Positions 7,928 to 21,000 of a DNA stretch of 64,000 bases are shown here, piece by piece (the first letter of the stretch is position 1; each line of letters starts with the position of its first letter). The position numbers and the translations under genes are program-made. The notes below the pieces were generated by a model. The model worked only from the letters and a program-made list of their open reading frames with translations, had not been told where the DNA came from and did no database searches. Source of the stretch: Polymorphospora lycopeni (lineage in GTDB: Bacteria > Actinomycetota > Actinomycetes > Mycobacteriales > Micromonosporaceae); NCBI RefSeq assembly GCF_042237075.1, contig NZ_JBCGDC010000016.1:1-64000 (forward strand). Direction: 5' to 3'.

Positions 7928-8824
7928 ATGGACTCCTGGCTCACCACCGTCGGTCTGCCGATCGCGCTCGGCATCGTCATGCTCGGCCTCGGCCTCGGGC
8001 TCACCATCGGCGACTTCCGCCGGGTGGCGACCTATCCGAAACTGGTACTGATCGCCCTGGGCTGCCAGATCGTGCTGCTCCCGGCGTTGTGCTTCGGCCT
8101 GGTGATCGCGTTCGGCCTGCGGCCGGAGCTCGCGCTCGGCATGATGCTGCTCGCGGCGTCGCCCGGCGGGACCACCGCCAACCTCTACAGCCATCTCTTC
8201 GGCGGCCACGTCGCACTCAACGTGACGCTGACCGCCGTCAACTCGGTGCTCGCCGTCCTCACCCTGCCGGTGGTGGTCAACCTGTCGTCGGGATACTTCC
8301 TCGGCGACGGCGCCTCGATCGGGTTGCAGTTCGACAAGGTGGTGCAGGTCTTCGCGATCGTGCTCATTCCGGTGGCGATCGGCATGGCCCTGCGGTCGCG
8401 CTTCCCGGGCCTGGCCGACCGGCTGGCCCGGCCGGTGAAGATCTTCTCGGTCATCGTGCTGGTCGCGGTGGTCGTCGGCGCGATCGTCAACGAGCGGGAC
8501 AACATCGCCGACTACTTCCTCGCGGTGGGGCTGATCGTGCTGGTGTTCAACGTGCTCAGCCTCGCCGTCGGATACGGGCTCCCCCGGCTGGCCGGGGTCG
8601 GCCGGCCGGAGTCGATCGCGGCCGGCATGGAGATCGGCATCCACAACAGCACCCTGGCGATCACCATCGCGGTCAGCCCGGCGCTGTTGAGCAGCACGAC
8701 GATCGCGGTCCCGGCCGCCGTCTACGGCATCGTCATGTTCTTCACCGCCGCCGCCTTCGGCTATCTGGTCAGCCGGCGCCGCAGCACGGCGGAGACCCAG
8801 CCCGACCTCGACCCGACCCGCTGA
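7928..8824 (+). CDS. Bile acid:sodium symporter (BASS/SBF) family transporter
   Basis: 298 residues if started at the ATG at 7928 (AGGA seven bases upstream); an in-frame ATG at 7892 would add 12 residues. About nine to ten hydrophobic helices are visible, with family-typical stretches MMLLAASPGGTTANLYSHL and AAGMEIGIHNSTLAITIAV, which carry the crossover and sodium-site residues of BASS proteins. Members import organic anions with sodium. It is the only rightward gene among the leftward siderophore genes and has no visible iron box, so it may be unrelated or may move a precursor or product; the sequence does not decide. Confidence 0.85.
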   Translation: MDSWLTTVGLPIALGIVMLGLGLGLTIGDFRRVATYPKLVLIALGCQIVLLPALCFGLVIAFGLRPELALGMMLLAASPGGTTANLYSHLFGGHVALNVTLTAVNSVLAVLTLPVVVNLSSGYFLGDGASIGLQFDKVVQVFAIVLIPVAIGMALRSRFPGLADRLARPVKIFSVIVLVAVVVGAIVNERDNIADYFLAVGLIVLVFNVLSLAVGYGLPRLAGVGRPESIAAGMEIGIHNSTLAITIAVSPALLSSTTIAVPAAVYGIVMFFTAAAFGYLVSRRRSTAETQPDLDPTR

Positions 8825-8836
8825 GCCCGGCGGCCG

Positions 8837-8862
8837 GGCCGGCCTCTTCGGTGAGGCCGGCC
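8837..8862. terminator. Bidirectional hairpin terminator
   Basis: A perfect 10-bp stem (GGCCGGCCTC with GAGGCCGGCC) around a TTCGGT loop sits in the 47-bp gap between the convergent BASS transporter and MbtH genes. There is no U-tract, as usual for high-GC actinomycetes. Confidence 0.75.
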
Positions 8863-8871
8863 GGCCGGTGG

Positions 8872-9087
8872 CTAGCCCTCGGACTTCATGGCGTCGATGA
8901 GGCTCTGCGGGCGCAGGTCGGTCCAGTTGGCCTCGACGTAGTCGAGCGCCTCCTGTCGGGGCCCGGGACCGAACACCGTGGTCCAACCGGCCGGCACGTC
9001 GGCGAACGCCGGCCACAGGCTGTGCTGGTTCTCGGCGTTGACCAGGACCAGGAAGGTGCCGTCGGGGTCGTCGAAGGGGTTGGTCAT
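8872..9087 (-). CDS. MbtH-family NRPS chaperone
   Basis: 71 residues, the usual length of the family. MTNPFDDPDGTFLVLVNAEN and QHSLWPAFADVPAGW contain the conserved Asn, Ser, Trp and Pro positions of MbtH proteins, and DYVEANWTDLRP supplies the C-terminal Trp. MbtH proteins bind adenylation domains and promote their folding and activity. The start overlaps the NRPS stop by four bases (ATGA), so it is co-translated with the giant synthetase, its obvious partner. Confidence 0.97.
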   Translation of the reverse strand: MTNPFDDPDGTFLVLVNAENQHSLWPAFADVPAGWTTVFGPGPRQEALDYVEANWTDLRPQSLIDAMKSEG

Positions 9088-12000
9088 CGGGCTCTCCTCG
9101 GTGGCGGTTCCACGGACTTGACGAGACTATGCAGGATCCGGGTCCAGTCGGCAGCCGTCTCCCGGACGGTTTCCTCGGCCAGCACCGCGCCCGGCCAGGT
9201 CCAGGTGGCCGTCAGGTGGGGTCCGTCGGCACGGTCCTCGACCTGGATCGTGACGCCGAGCGCGTACGACTGGGGCATGTCCGGGTCGGCGGCGTACGGC
9301 GCGGCGACGGCCATCTCCGGCGCGAACGACCAGTCCGCGGCCTCCGGCAGGCTGAACCGGCCCAGGTAGTTGACCTGGATGTCGGGGTCGCCGAGGGCGG
9401 CCAGGCTGGCGCCGGTCCGGCTGTCGAGGTGCCGGAGCAGGCCGAAGCCGATGCCGTTGTCGGGTACGGCGCGCAGCGTGTCGCGGACCCGGGTCACCGC
9501 CGCCCGCAACGTGTCGGCCCGGTCCGGGTCGACGGTGCCGGGGTCTAGGCGCACCGGGTAGACGCTGGTGAACCAGCCGACCGTGCGGGACAGGTCGACC
9601 GGGCCGGCGACCGTCGACTCCTCACGCCCGTGTCCTTCGAGGGCGATCCGGACGCTGCCGCCTTCCACTCCGGTGCGGCGGCGGGTCCCGGCGACCGCCG
9701 CCGCGACGGTGGCCAGCAGGATGTCGTTGACGGTCGCGTCGAGGGCGGCCGGTAGCCGGGTGAGCAGGGCGGCCGTCTCGGCGGTGGCCAGCGTGGTGTG
9801 GACCTCGCGACAGGTGGCGGCGGTGTCCCGCGCCGGGTCGAGCGGGCGGTGCAGTGGCAGATCGCTGGCGGCCCGCCGCGCGCCGTCGTCGGGACCGGCC
9901 AGCGCGTCCGTCCAGTACGCCAGCTCCGCTTCCCGGGCCGGGTCGGCCGAGGCCCGGACCAGCCCGGCCGCCCAGTCGGCGAAGGAGGTGCCGACCGGCG
10001 CCGGCCCGCCGCCCGGACGCTCCGGCTCGCCGGCCGCCGCCCACGCGGCGGCCAGGTCCGGCACCAGGATGCGCCAGGACACCCCGTCGACGGCGAGGTG
10101 GTGGATCGTCAGCAGCAGCCGGCCCGGTCGCGGTCCGGCGTCGAACCAGACCGCCTGGAGCAGCACACCACCGTCCGGGTCCAGCCGGTCGCGGGCGGCC
10201 CGGGCCTGTGCGGCGACTTCGGCCCGCAGGCCGTCGTCGTCGAGTCCGGCGGCGTCCACCCGGTGGACCAGCGGCCGTACGTCGGTCAGCCCCGGTGGCG
10301 GCACGCGCAGCGTCCACGGCCGCCCGTCCGTCCGGTCGAGGCGGGCCCGGAGCAGGTCATGGGTGTCCACAAGGGAGCACAGGGCCCGGACGATCCGGTC
10401 GTGGTCCGGTTCGGCGGGCGTACGCAGCACCGCCGACTGGTTGAAACCGTCGATCGGTCCGGGCAGCCCACGCAGCCAGTGCATGATCGGCGTCAGCGGG
10501 ACGGTGGTCTCCCCGACGGTCACGACCGGGGCGAGCGCGGCGACGGTGCGTAGCCGGAACACGTCCCGGGTGCGCAGGGTCAGCCCGGCGCGGCGGGCCC
10601 GGGCGACGAGTTCGATCGAGCTGGCGCTGTCCGCCCCGGCGGCGAAGAAGTCGTCGTCGACGCCGATGTCCGGTCGGCCGAGCACGTCGGCGACGAGGTC
10701 GCGCAGCGTACGTTCCAGCGGGGTGCGGGCCGCCCGGCCGGCCGACGGCCGGTGGTCGGGGGCGGGCAGCGCGGCCCGGTCGAGCTTGCCGTTGGGCAGC
10801 ACCGGCAGCCGGGGCAGCACGACGAAGGCGGCCGGCACCATGTACTCCGGCAGCAGCCCGGCCGCGTGTTCACGCAGCACCGCCGGGTCCGGGTCGGTGC
10901 CGGGGGTGGCGACGACGTACGCGACGAGGTGGCGGCCGTGGTCGTCGCGTACGACCACGCTGGCCCGCGACACCGCCGGATGGCCGGTCAGCGCCGCCTC
11001 GATCTCGCCGGGCTCGATCCGGTAGCCGCGGATCTTGACCTGGTCGTCGGCCCGGCCGGCGTAGTCGATCTGCCCGTCCGCGGTCCACCTGGCCAGGTCG
11101 CCGGTGCGGTACATCCGGGTGCCGGGCGGGCCGAACGGGTCGGCGACGAACCGCTGCGCGGTCAGGTCCGGCCGCCCCAGATAGCCGCGGGCGAGTCCGG
11201 CGCCGGCCAGGTACAGCTCGCCGGTGACGCCGGGGGCGACGGGTCGCATGGCCGGGTCGAGCACGTACGCCCGCAGGTTGGCGACCGGCCGACCGACGAC
11301 CGGCCGAACGCTTTCGCCGATCCGGGCGACCAGGGCGTCGACCGTGCACTCCGTCGGGCCGTACAGGTTGAAGCCCGTGGTGCCGGACAACCCGGACAGG
11401 GCGGTCCAGAGGTCGGGCGGGACGGCCTCGCCGCCGACACCGACCACCGCGAGCCCACAGCGGCCGTCACGGACCAGGCCGGCGTCGGCCATCGCGGCGA
11501 ACTGCCCCGGGGTGACCTCGATGAAGTCGAGCCGGGCGGCGGTCACCGCGGCGGCCAGCCGGCCGGGGTCGCGGCGGGTCTCGTCGTCGACCACGTGCAC
11601 GGCGTGGCCGTCGTAGAGCCACAGCTGCGGCTGCCAGGAGGCGTCGAAGGAGAACGACCAGGCGTGGCCGACCCGCAGGTGGCGGCGGCCGGTGGCGGCG
11701 ACCGCCGGTTGGTGCAGGGTGGCGCGGTGGCTGTGGAAGAGGTTGACGAGGTTGCGGTGGGTGACCACGACGCCCTTGGGCCGGCCGGTGGAGCCGGAGG
11801 TGTAGATGACGTATGCCGGGTGGTCCGGCCGCAGCATTCGGCGGCGGTCGGTGTCGGTGACGGCGGTGGCCGGCTGGCCGCGCAGCCGTTCGGCGGTTTC
11901 GGCGCTGTCCAGCCGCAGTCGCGGCGGGCCGCCGGCGGGCAGGTCGGCGGCGACGTCGGCGGTGGTGATCAGCAGCACCGGGGCGGCGTCGGCGAGCATG

Positions 12001-15000
12001 CCGGCGATCCGGTCGGGCGGCAGGTCGGCGTCGACCGGCAGGTAGCCGGCACCGGCCTTGTGTACGGCGAGGATCGCGGCGACCGTGATCGCCTTGCGGG
12101 GCAGCGCCAGCGCGACCAGCCGTTCCGGGCCGGCGCCGTCGGCGACCAGCAGCCGGGCGAGCCGGTTGGTGTAGCGGTCGACCTCGGCGAACGACCAGCC
12201 CAGGGCATCGGTGTCGGTGCCGACGAGGGCGGTGGCGTCCGGGGTTTCGGCGACCTGGGCGGCGAACAGGTCCGGCATGGTGGCGGCCGGCACGTCGACG
12301 ACCGGCCCCTGTCCGGCGGCGAGCACCCGGTCGCGGACCGGTTCGGTGAGCAGGTCGACCGTGCCGGCGGGGCGGTCCGGGTCGGTGGCCAGCGCGGTCA
12401 GGGTGCGGGCGAGCGCGTCGGTGATCCGCTCGACGGTCGCCGGGTCGAGCACGTCCGGCCGGTACTCGGCGACCAGCCGCAGCCGGTCGCCGGGCTCGAC
12501 CGACCAGGTCAGCGGGTAGTGGGTGGCGTCGCGGCCGCCGGCCGGCCGGATGTCGAGCCCGGCCACCGGGCCGGCCGGGCCGTCGGTCACCGGGAAGTTC
12601 TCGAAGACCACGAGGCTGTCGAAGAGTTCGCCGGCGCCGGCCGCCCGCTGGATCTCGGCGAGCCCGAGGTGCTGGTGGTCGACCAGCCGGGACTGGGCGG
12701 CCCACACCCGGTCCAGCACGTCGCGCAGCGGATCGGCGGGCCGGCAGCGGACCCGGACCGGGATGGTGGTGATGAACAGGCCGATCATCGACTCCATGCC
12801 GGGCAGGTCGGCGGGGCGGCCGGAGACGGTGGCGCCGAAGACGACGTCGTCGCGGCCGAGCAGGCGGCTGAGCACGACGCCCCAGGCGGCGTGCACGGCC
12901 GTGCCGACGGTCACGCCGGTCCGCCGGGCGAGGGTGGAGAGCGCGGCCGTCACCTCCGTGGGCAGTTCCGTCTCGTGCAGCCGGGGCGCGATCGGCGGGC
13001 GGGCCGGGTCGGCGGGCACCAGCCGGGTCGGTTCGGTCACGTCGGCGAGTTCGGTCGCCCACGCCTCGCGGGCGGCGGCGCGGTCCTGGGCGGCGAGCCA
13101 GCCGAGGTAGTCGCGGAACGGCACGACCGGGGGCAGTGCGGCCGGGTCTGCGTCGGCGGCGTAGAGGCGGGCGAGTTCGTCGACCAGTGGCGGGCCGGAC
13201 CAGCCGTCGAGCAGCAGGTGCTGGTGGGTGAGGATCAGCCGGTGCCGGTCCGGTCCGAGGTGGACCAGGGCGAGGCGCAGCAGTGGCGGGGCGGCCGGGT
13301 CGAAGCGGGCGGCCTGGGCGTCGAGCAGATCCGGCCAGGACGTGCCGGCACCGTCCTGCTCCGACCAGGGCAGTTCGGCGGTGGCCGGGACGAGCGCGAC
13401 CGGCCGGCCGGACGACAGGTGCCGGAAGCCGGCGCGCAGGTTGGCGTGCCGGTCCAGCAGGGCCTGTCCGCTGCGGCGCAGCCGGTCGGCGTCGACCGGT
13501 CCGGCCAGGTCGAACCAGGTCTGCACGGTGTAGACGTCCGGGCCGTCGGAGTCGAGCGCGGCGTGGAAGAGCAGGCCCGCCTGTAGCGGGGTGAGTGGCA
13601 GCACCTCGACCGGTGCCGGGTCGAGCGCGGCGATCTCGGCCGCCTCGGCGGGGTCGAGGACGAGCCCGGTGGACACCGGGGCGGCGCCGGGCATGGCCGC
13701 TGGTTCGGCGTCGCGGGCCACGGCGGCCAGGCCGGCCGGGGTACGCGCGGTGAAGACCGCCGCCGGCCGGATGGTGAGCCCCTCCCGGCGGGCCCGGCCG
13801 ACGAGTTGAATCGCCACGATGCTGTCGCCGCCGAGGGCGAAGAAGTCGTCGTCGGCGCCGACGGCGGGCAGGTGGAGCAGGTCGGCGACGAGCCGGCAGA
13901 GCAGTTCCTCGCGGGCGGTCGCCGGGGCCCGGCCGCCGGTCGCCGCGCCGAAGTCCGGTGCCGGCAGCGCCCTGCGGTCCAGCTTGCCGTTCGGGGTCAG
14001 CGGCAGCGGGCCGGGCAGCACCGTCACTGCGGCCGGGACCATGTATTCCGGCAGCCGCGCCGCGACGTGGTCGCGCAGGGCGGCCGGGTCGGGGGCGGCG
14101 GTGCCGGCCGGTACGACGTACGCGGCGAGCCGGGTCACCGGACCCGACCGGTCGGCGACGACGGCGGCCTGTGCCACGTCGGGGTGGCCGGCGAGGGCCG
14201 CCTCGATCTCGCCGGGTTCGATCCGGAAGCCACGGATCTTCACCTGGTCGTCGGTGCGGCCGAGGAAGTCGAGGTTGCCGTCGGTCCGCCAGCGGGCCCG
14301 GTCGCCGGTGCGGTACATGCGGGCGCCGGCCGGGCCGTACGGGTCGGCGACGAACCGCTGTGCGGTCAGCCCGTGCTGGCCGAGGTAGCCGGTGGCGAGG
14401 CCCCGGCCGGCGACGTACAACTCGCCGACGACGCCGGACGGGACCGGGCGCAGGTAGGGGTCGAGGACGTACACCCGGGTGTTGGGGTCGGGGCGGCCGA
14501 TCGGGACGGCGGCGGCCCAGCCCGGTTCGGCGGCCCACAGGGTCGAGTTGACGGTCGCCTCGGTCAGGCCGTACGCGCCGAAGACCCGCTGCCGGCGGGT
14601 GAGCCGGCGGACCAGGTCCGGCGGCACGGTCTCGGTGCCGACCAGCACCACCCCGCCGTCGGGCAGCTCGCACTCCTCGGGCAGGGCGGACAGCAACGAC
14701 GGCGGCAGGATCATGTGGGTGACCGCGTGGGCGGCCAGGAAGTCGGTCAGGGCGTGGTCGGCGACCCGGGCCTCGTCGGAGATCAGCACCAGCCGGCCGC
14801 CGACGCACAGCGACATGACCAGGTCGAAGACGGTGACGTCGAAGCCGACGGAGGCGAACTGGAGGACCCGGCTGTCGGCGGTGACGCCCATCCGGTCGAC
14901 GGCGGTCGCGGCGAGGCTGGCGATGCCCTCGTGGCTGACCACGACGCCCTTCGGGCGGCCGGTGGAGCCGGAGGTGTAGATGACGTAGGCGGCGTGGTCG

Positions 15001-18000
15001 AGGCCGGCCGGTGGTCGTGCCTCGGTGACCGGGCCGCCGTCGAGGCCGGCGAGTTCGGCGGCGGTCGCGGGGGCGTCCAGCACGATCCGGTGTACGGCCG
15101 CGTCCGGCAGCGGCGCGTCCATGGTGGACAAAACGGTTCGGGCGCCGCTGTCGGTCAGCATGTAGGCCAGCCGGTCGGCCGGGTGGGTCAGGTCGAGGGG
15201 CAGGTAGGCGGCGCCGAGCTTGAGCGTGCCCAGGATCGCCGCGACCATCGGGGCCGACCGGGGCACGGCGAGCCCGACGACGTCCCCCGCCCGTACGCCG
15301 TCGCGCAGCAGCAGCCGGGCGATCCGGTTCGCGGCGGCGTCGAGTCCGGCGTACGTCAGCTCGCCGGCCGCGTCGACCACGGCGACCGCGTCAGGGCGTT
15401 CGGCGACCCGGGCGGCGAACAGGTCCGGCAGGGTGGCCTCGGCGACGGGCCGGCCGGTGGCGTTGAGGTCGTGCAGGACGTGCCGCCGCTCGGCGTCGTC
15501 GAGCAGGTCGGCGGTGTGCAGCGGGGCGGCCGGGTCGGCGGCGACCGCGTCGACCAGTCGGGCCAGCCGGCGGCCGATCGCCTCGACGGTGGCGGGCTCG
15601 AAGACGTCGGCCCGGTAGCCGAGGGTCACGCTGAGGGATTCGCCGTCGGCCTGCTCGACGAAGCTGAAGACCAGGTCGAACCGGGCGGTGCCGGTGGCGT
15701 ACGGCTCCGGGGTGGCGGTCAGGCCGGGCAGGTCGAGCCGGTCGTCGCCGCGGTTGCGGTGCACGACCATGACCTGGAAGAGCGGGTTGTCGCCGGCCGT
15801 GCGTTCGGGGTTGAGGTCGCGGACGACGGCCTCGAACGGCACGTCCTGGTTGGCGAACGCGGCCAGGTCGGCGGCCCGGACCCGGGTGAGCAGTTCGGTG
15901 AAGCCGGGGTCGCCGCCGACGTCGGTGCGCAGCACCAGCGTGTTGACGAAGAAGCCGACCAGGTCGTCGAGGGCTTCGTCGGTGCGGCCGGCGATGGGGG
16001 CGCCGAGCGGGATGTCGGTGCCGGCGCCGAGCCGGTGCAGCAGGGCGGCGACCAGGGCGTGCCCGACCATGAACATGCTGGCGCCGGTCTGTTGGGCGAG
16101 GCGGCGCAGGACCCGTACGGCGGCCGGATCCAGTTCGATCGACGTCTCGCCGCCGGCGGCGCCGGTGGTGTCCGGGGCGGGGGTGCGGTCGGCGGGCAGT
16201 TCGAGCCGTTGCGGGGCGCCGGCCAGCGTCTCCCGCCAGAAGGCGAGTTGCCGGGCGGCGCGGCTGGCCGGGTCGGCCGGGTCGCCGAGCAGTTCCCGTT
16301 GCCACAGGGTGTAGTCGGCGTACTGCACCGGCAGCGGCGGCCGGTCCGGTGCGGTCCCGCCCAGCCGGGCCGCGTACGCCACGCCGAGGTCGCGCAGGAA
16401 CGGCCCGTCCGACCACTCGTCGGTGGTGACGTGGTGCAGCAGGATCACCACCACGTGCTCGTCGGGGGCGAGTCGGGCGATGGTGAGCCGGACCGGCAGT
16501 TCGGTGGCGAGGTCGAACGGCCGGGACGCGGCGGCCCTGACCACCGTGGGCAGTTCGGCGGCGGTGACGTCGCGCAGGTCGACGGCGGGTACCGCGTCGG
16601 CGGCCGGGACGACGCGCTGCACCGGGCGGCCGTCGTGGGTGACGACGAGGGTCCGCAGCGCCTCGTGCCGCGCCACCACGTCCCGCACGGCGGCGGTGAA
16701 CGCGTCGGTGTCCAGGGTGCCGCGCAGCCGGGCGACCAGCGGGAAGTTGTACGCCGTGGAGTCCGGGTCGAGCTGGTGCAGCACCCACAGCCGCTGCTGG
16801 GCGTACGACGCCGGTAGCGGGTCGGGTCGGGGCACCGGTTCCAGGGCCGGCCGGTCGCCGCCGGGGTCCGGGGCGACGCGGGCGCACAGTTCGGCGACGG
16901 TGGGCGCCTCGAACAGGTCGCGGATCGACAGGTCGGCGCCGAGGACGCCACGGGCCCGGCCGACCAGCCGGGTGGCGAGCAGCGAGTGGCCGCCGAGGTC
17001 GAAGAAGTTGTCCCGTACGCCGACCGCCGGCAGGCCGAGCACGTCGGCGAAGAGTTCGCACAGGGCCCGTTCGCGGTCGTTGGCCGGCGCCTGGTCGGGG
17101 GTGGCCGTCGGGGCGGGGTCGGCGTCCGGCAGCGCCCGGGTGTTGAGCTTGCCGTTGACGGTCAGTGGCAGGTCGGCGAGCAGCACCAGGGCGGCCGGGA
17201 CCATGTAGTCGGGCAGTCGGCGCTTGAGGTGGTCGCGCAGCCGGGCGGTGAGGGCCGCGGTGCCCCGGGCGGCGGCGGGCCGGTTGGCGCAGTCGGCGGG
17301 GGTGGCGGCGGTCCGCAGCGGCCGGCACAGCCCGGCCGGCGGCTCCTCGTCCGGCGGGGTCAACACCAGGTCGAGGCTGCCGTCGTGGGCCGGTGACCAG
17401 GTGACCAGCGCCCGGTAGCCGAGCCGTTCCCCGAGTTCGCGCAACGCCTCCGGCTCCACTCCGGCCGGGCCGTCCACATCGGATGACTGGTCGTCGAGGG
17501 CGCGGACGGTCGCGAGTTCGCCGGCGAGGCGGGCGTTGGGCACCCGCTCGACGCGTACCCGTTCGGGCCGGGCCGATTCCAGGTACGCCCCGAGCCCGGC
17601 GAGGTCGCCGTCGAAGCGTCGTACCGGCAGGTCGGCCGCGGGTGGCGCGGTGCCGGATGCCGCCCGCAGCACCACGTCGTAGCGGTGCCGGGTCAGCTCG
17701 TTGTGGTGCCGCCCCCGTTTGGTGAGCACGGTGCCGGTCACGCCCGGCAGGACCGCGAACAGGTCGGGGTCGACCAGCAGTTCCTTCTCCATCAGCACGC
17801 CGCGCTCGACGGCGCGCCGCAGACGGTCGGGATCGGGGTCGGCGCCGGACCGGGCCGCCTGGACGGCGGCGTGGAAGGTACGGGCCAGCCGCAGGTTGCG
17901 TACGTCGCCGACGAAGACGGCACCGCCGGGCACCACCAGGTCCAGCGCGCCGGTCAGCACCTGGACCAGGTATTCGACGCTCGGGAAGTACTGGACCACC

Positions 18001-21000
18001 GAGTTGATCACGATGGTGTCGAAGTGGTCGCGGGGCAGCCCGGACAGGTCGTCGGCGCGCCGGTGCCGCAGCTCGACCCGGCCGGCGAGTTCCGGTACGC
18101 CGGCCACGTCGACCCGCAGCTTGTCGATGACGGGTGCGGCGAAGTCGGTGCCCCAGTACGACTCGCAGTCCGGGGCGAGCCGGGTCAGCAGCAGCCCGGT
18201 GCCGCAGCCGATCTCCAACACCCGGCGTGGGCGCAGTTCGCGGATCCGGGCGACGGTCGTGTCCCGCCACTCGCGCATGTCGGCGAGCGGGATCGGGCGG
18301 CCGTCGTAGCTGGAGTCCCAGCCGGCGAACTCCTCGGTCCCGACGGCGGTGCCGACCTCGGCGTACTCGTCGTGGTAGATCTGGTGCCACTCGGCGATCT
18401 GCTCGTCCTCGTCACCGGCGGCGACGCCGTCGGCCGGCACGACGTAGCCGACCAGGCGGCGACCGGTGCCGGTGTCGCGGGCGACGACGGCGGCCCGGGC
18501 GACGTCGGGGTGCTCGGTGAGCACCGATTCGATCTCGCCCAGTTCCACCCGGTACCCACGGATCTTCACCTGGTCGTCGGTGCGGCCGAGGAAGTCGAGG
18601 TTGCCGTCCGGGCGGCGGCGGACCAGGTCACCGGTGCGGTAGAGCCGCTGCCCCGGCGCCCCGAACGGGTCGGCGACGAACCGGTGCGCGGTCAGGCCGG
18701 GGCTGCCGAGATAGCCGCGGGCCAGGCCGGCGCCGCCGATGTAGAGCTCGCCGGCGCAGCCGTCCGGCACCGGGCGCAGCCACGGGTCGAGCAGGTGGGC
18801 CCGGGTGTTCCAGATCTCCCGGCCGACGGTCGGGGTGGCACTGTCGAGGGTGCCGCCGCCGAGGGTGTTGATGGTGTATTCGGTCGGGCCGTACAGGTTG
18901 TAGCCGAGCGTGCCGTCGGTGTCCCGCAGCCGGTTCCAGACCTGGTCGGAGACGGCCTCGCCGCCGAGCAGCACCAGCACCGGCCGGTGCCGGCCGGCCG
19001 CCTCGTCGCCCGCCAGCAGCCCCTGCGCGATCAGGTGGTCGGCGTACGTCGGGGTCACGTTGACGACGTCGATGCGGTGCCGGTCGCAGTACGCCACCAG
19101 CGCCTCGGCGTCGCGGCGCAGTTCCTCGTCGCAGACGTGCACCTCGTGGCCCTCGACCAGCCAGAGCAGTTCCTCCCACGACATGTCGAAGGCGAACGAG
19201 ACGGTGTGCGCGATCCGCAGCCGCCGGCCGGCCGCCTCGACGACCGGGCCGAAGATCGCCTCCTGGTGGTTGAGCTGCATGTTCGTCAGCCCCCGGTACG
19301 GGGTGACGACGCCCTTGGGCCGGCCGGTCGAGCCGGACGTGTAGATGACGTACGCGGGGTGTTCGAGCCGTTCGGGGCGGGTGCGGGCGAAGGCCGGGTG
19401 CTCGGCTGGTTCGGCCGGGGTCGCGGCGAGTTCGGCGACGGTCTCCGGGGCGTCGAGCCGCAGCAGGTCACGGTCGGGCAGCCGGGCGGCGACGGCCGTC
19501 GTGGTCAGCACACAGACCGGCCCGGCGTCGTCGATCATGTGGGCCAGCCGGTCGGCGGGGTGGTCCAGTTCCAGCGGGAGGTAGGCGGCCCCGGTGCGCA
19601 GCACCGCGAACAGCGCGGCCACCATGTCCGCCGAGCGGGGCAGGGCCAGCGCCACCACCTTCTCCGGGCCGGCGCCCCTGGCCATCAGCAGGCGGGCGAT
19701 CCGGTTCACCCGGGCGTCCAGTTCGGCGTACGTCCACCGTCGTGCCCCGAACACCAGTGCGGTCTCGTCCGGCGTACGGCGGGCCTGCGCGCCGAGCAGG
19801 TCGGCGATCGTGTCGCCGGGCAGCGGCCGTACGGTCGCCCCGGCGCGGGCGGCCAGCGCGGCGCGTTCGGCCGGCGGCAGCGGGTCGATCCGGCCGACCG
19901 GGCCGGTCGGGGTGGCGGCCAGCCGGGAGAGGACGGTGACGAACCGGTCGAGCAGGCTCGCCGCCGTCGGCGCCCCTACCGTGTCGGCCCGGTACGCCAG
20001 CGTCGCCCGCAGCCGCTGTCCGGGCGCGACGACCAGGGTGAGCGGGTAGTGGGTGGCGTCGACGCTGCCGGCCTCGGTGACGCCGTACCGGTCGCGGAGT
20101 TGCGCGAGCTCGTCGTCGCCGCCGACCTGCTGCAGGGCGAAGAGGGTGTCGAAGAGCTGGGTGTGGCCGCTCTCCCGTTGCACCTCGCCGAGGCCGAGGT
20201 ATTCGTGCGGCATCAGCGCGGCCCGTTCGGCCTGCATCCGGCGCAGCAGGTCACCGACCGGCTCGGCCGCGTCGAGGGCGACCCGGACCGGAACGGTGTT
20301 GAGGAACAGGCCGATGGTGTCGTCGACGTACGGGATCTGCGCGGGCCGGCCGGCGACGGTGGTGCCGAAGACGACGTCGGTACGGCCGACCGCGGTCGAG
20401 AGCACGAGTGCCCAGGCGGCGTTGAGCATGGTGTTGAGGGTGACGCCGTGGTCGCGGGCGGCGGCGCGCAGCCGGTCGGTCGCCGCCGTGGACAGCTCGA
20501 CGCCGCGGCGGCGCGGCAGCACCGGGCGGCGGGCCTTCTCGGCCGGGGCGACCAGGGTCGGTTCGGCCAGCCCGTCGAACGCGGCCCGCCAGGCGGTGGC
20601 CGCCGCGTCGCGGTCCTGGCCGGCGAGCCAGTCCAGGTAGGAGCGGTAGGAGCCGGCGGGCGGCAGGTCGCGGTCGTCGCCGTCGGCGGCGTAGAGGGCG
20701 AGGAACTGGTCGAGGACGATCCGGGCCGACCAGCCGTCCCAGAGCAGCACGTGGTGGGTGATGACGAGCCGGTCGGTGTCGCCGAGCCGGATCAGCAGCA
20801 GCCGGAAGAGCGGCGGCCGGGCCAGGTCGAAGCGGCGGGTCCGGTCGGCGGTCAGCAGCCGGTCGAGTTCCGCCGCCCGCGCGTCTCCGTCCATCGTGGA
20901 CAGGTCGGCGGTGGTCAGCGCCGGTGGCGGGTCGGCGGTGACGAACTGCACCGGGGCGGGCAGCCCGTCGCCGGTGAACCCGGCCCGCAGGCCGGGGTTG

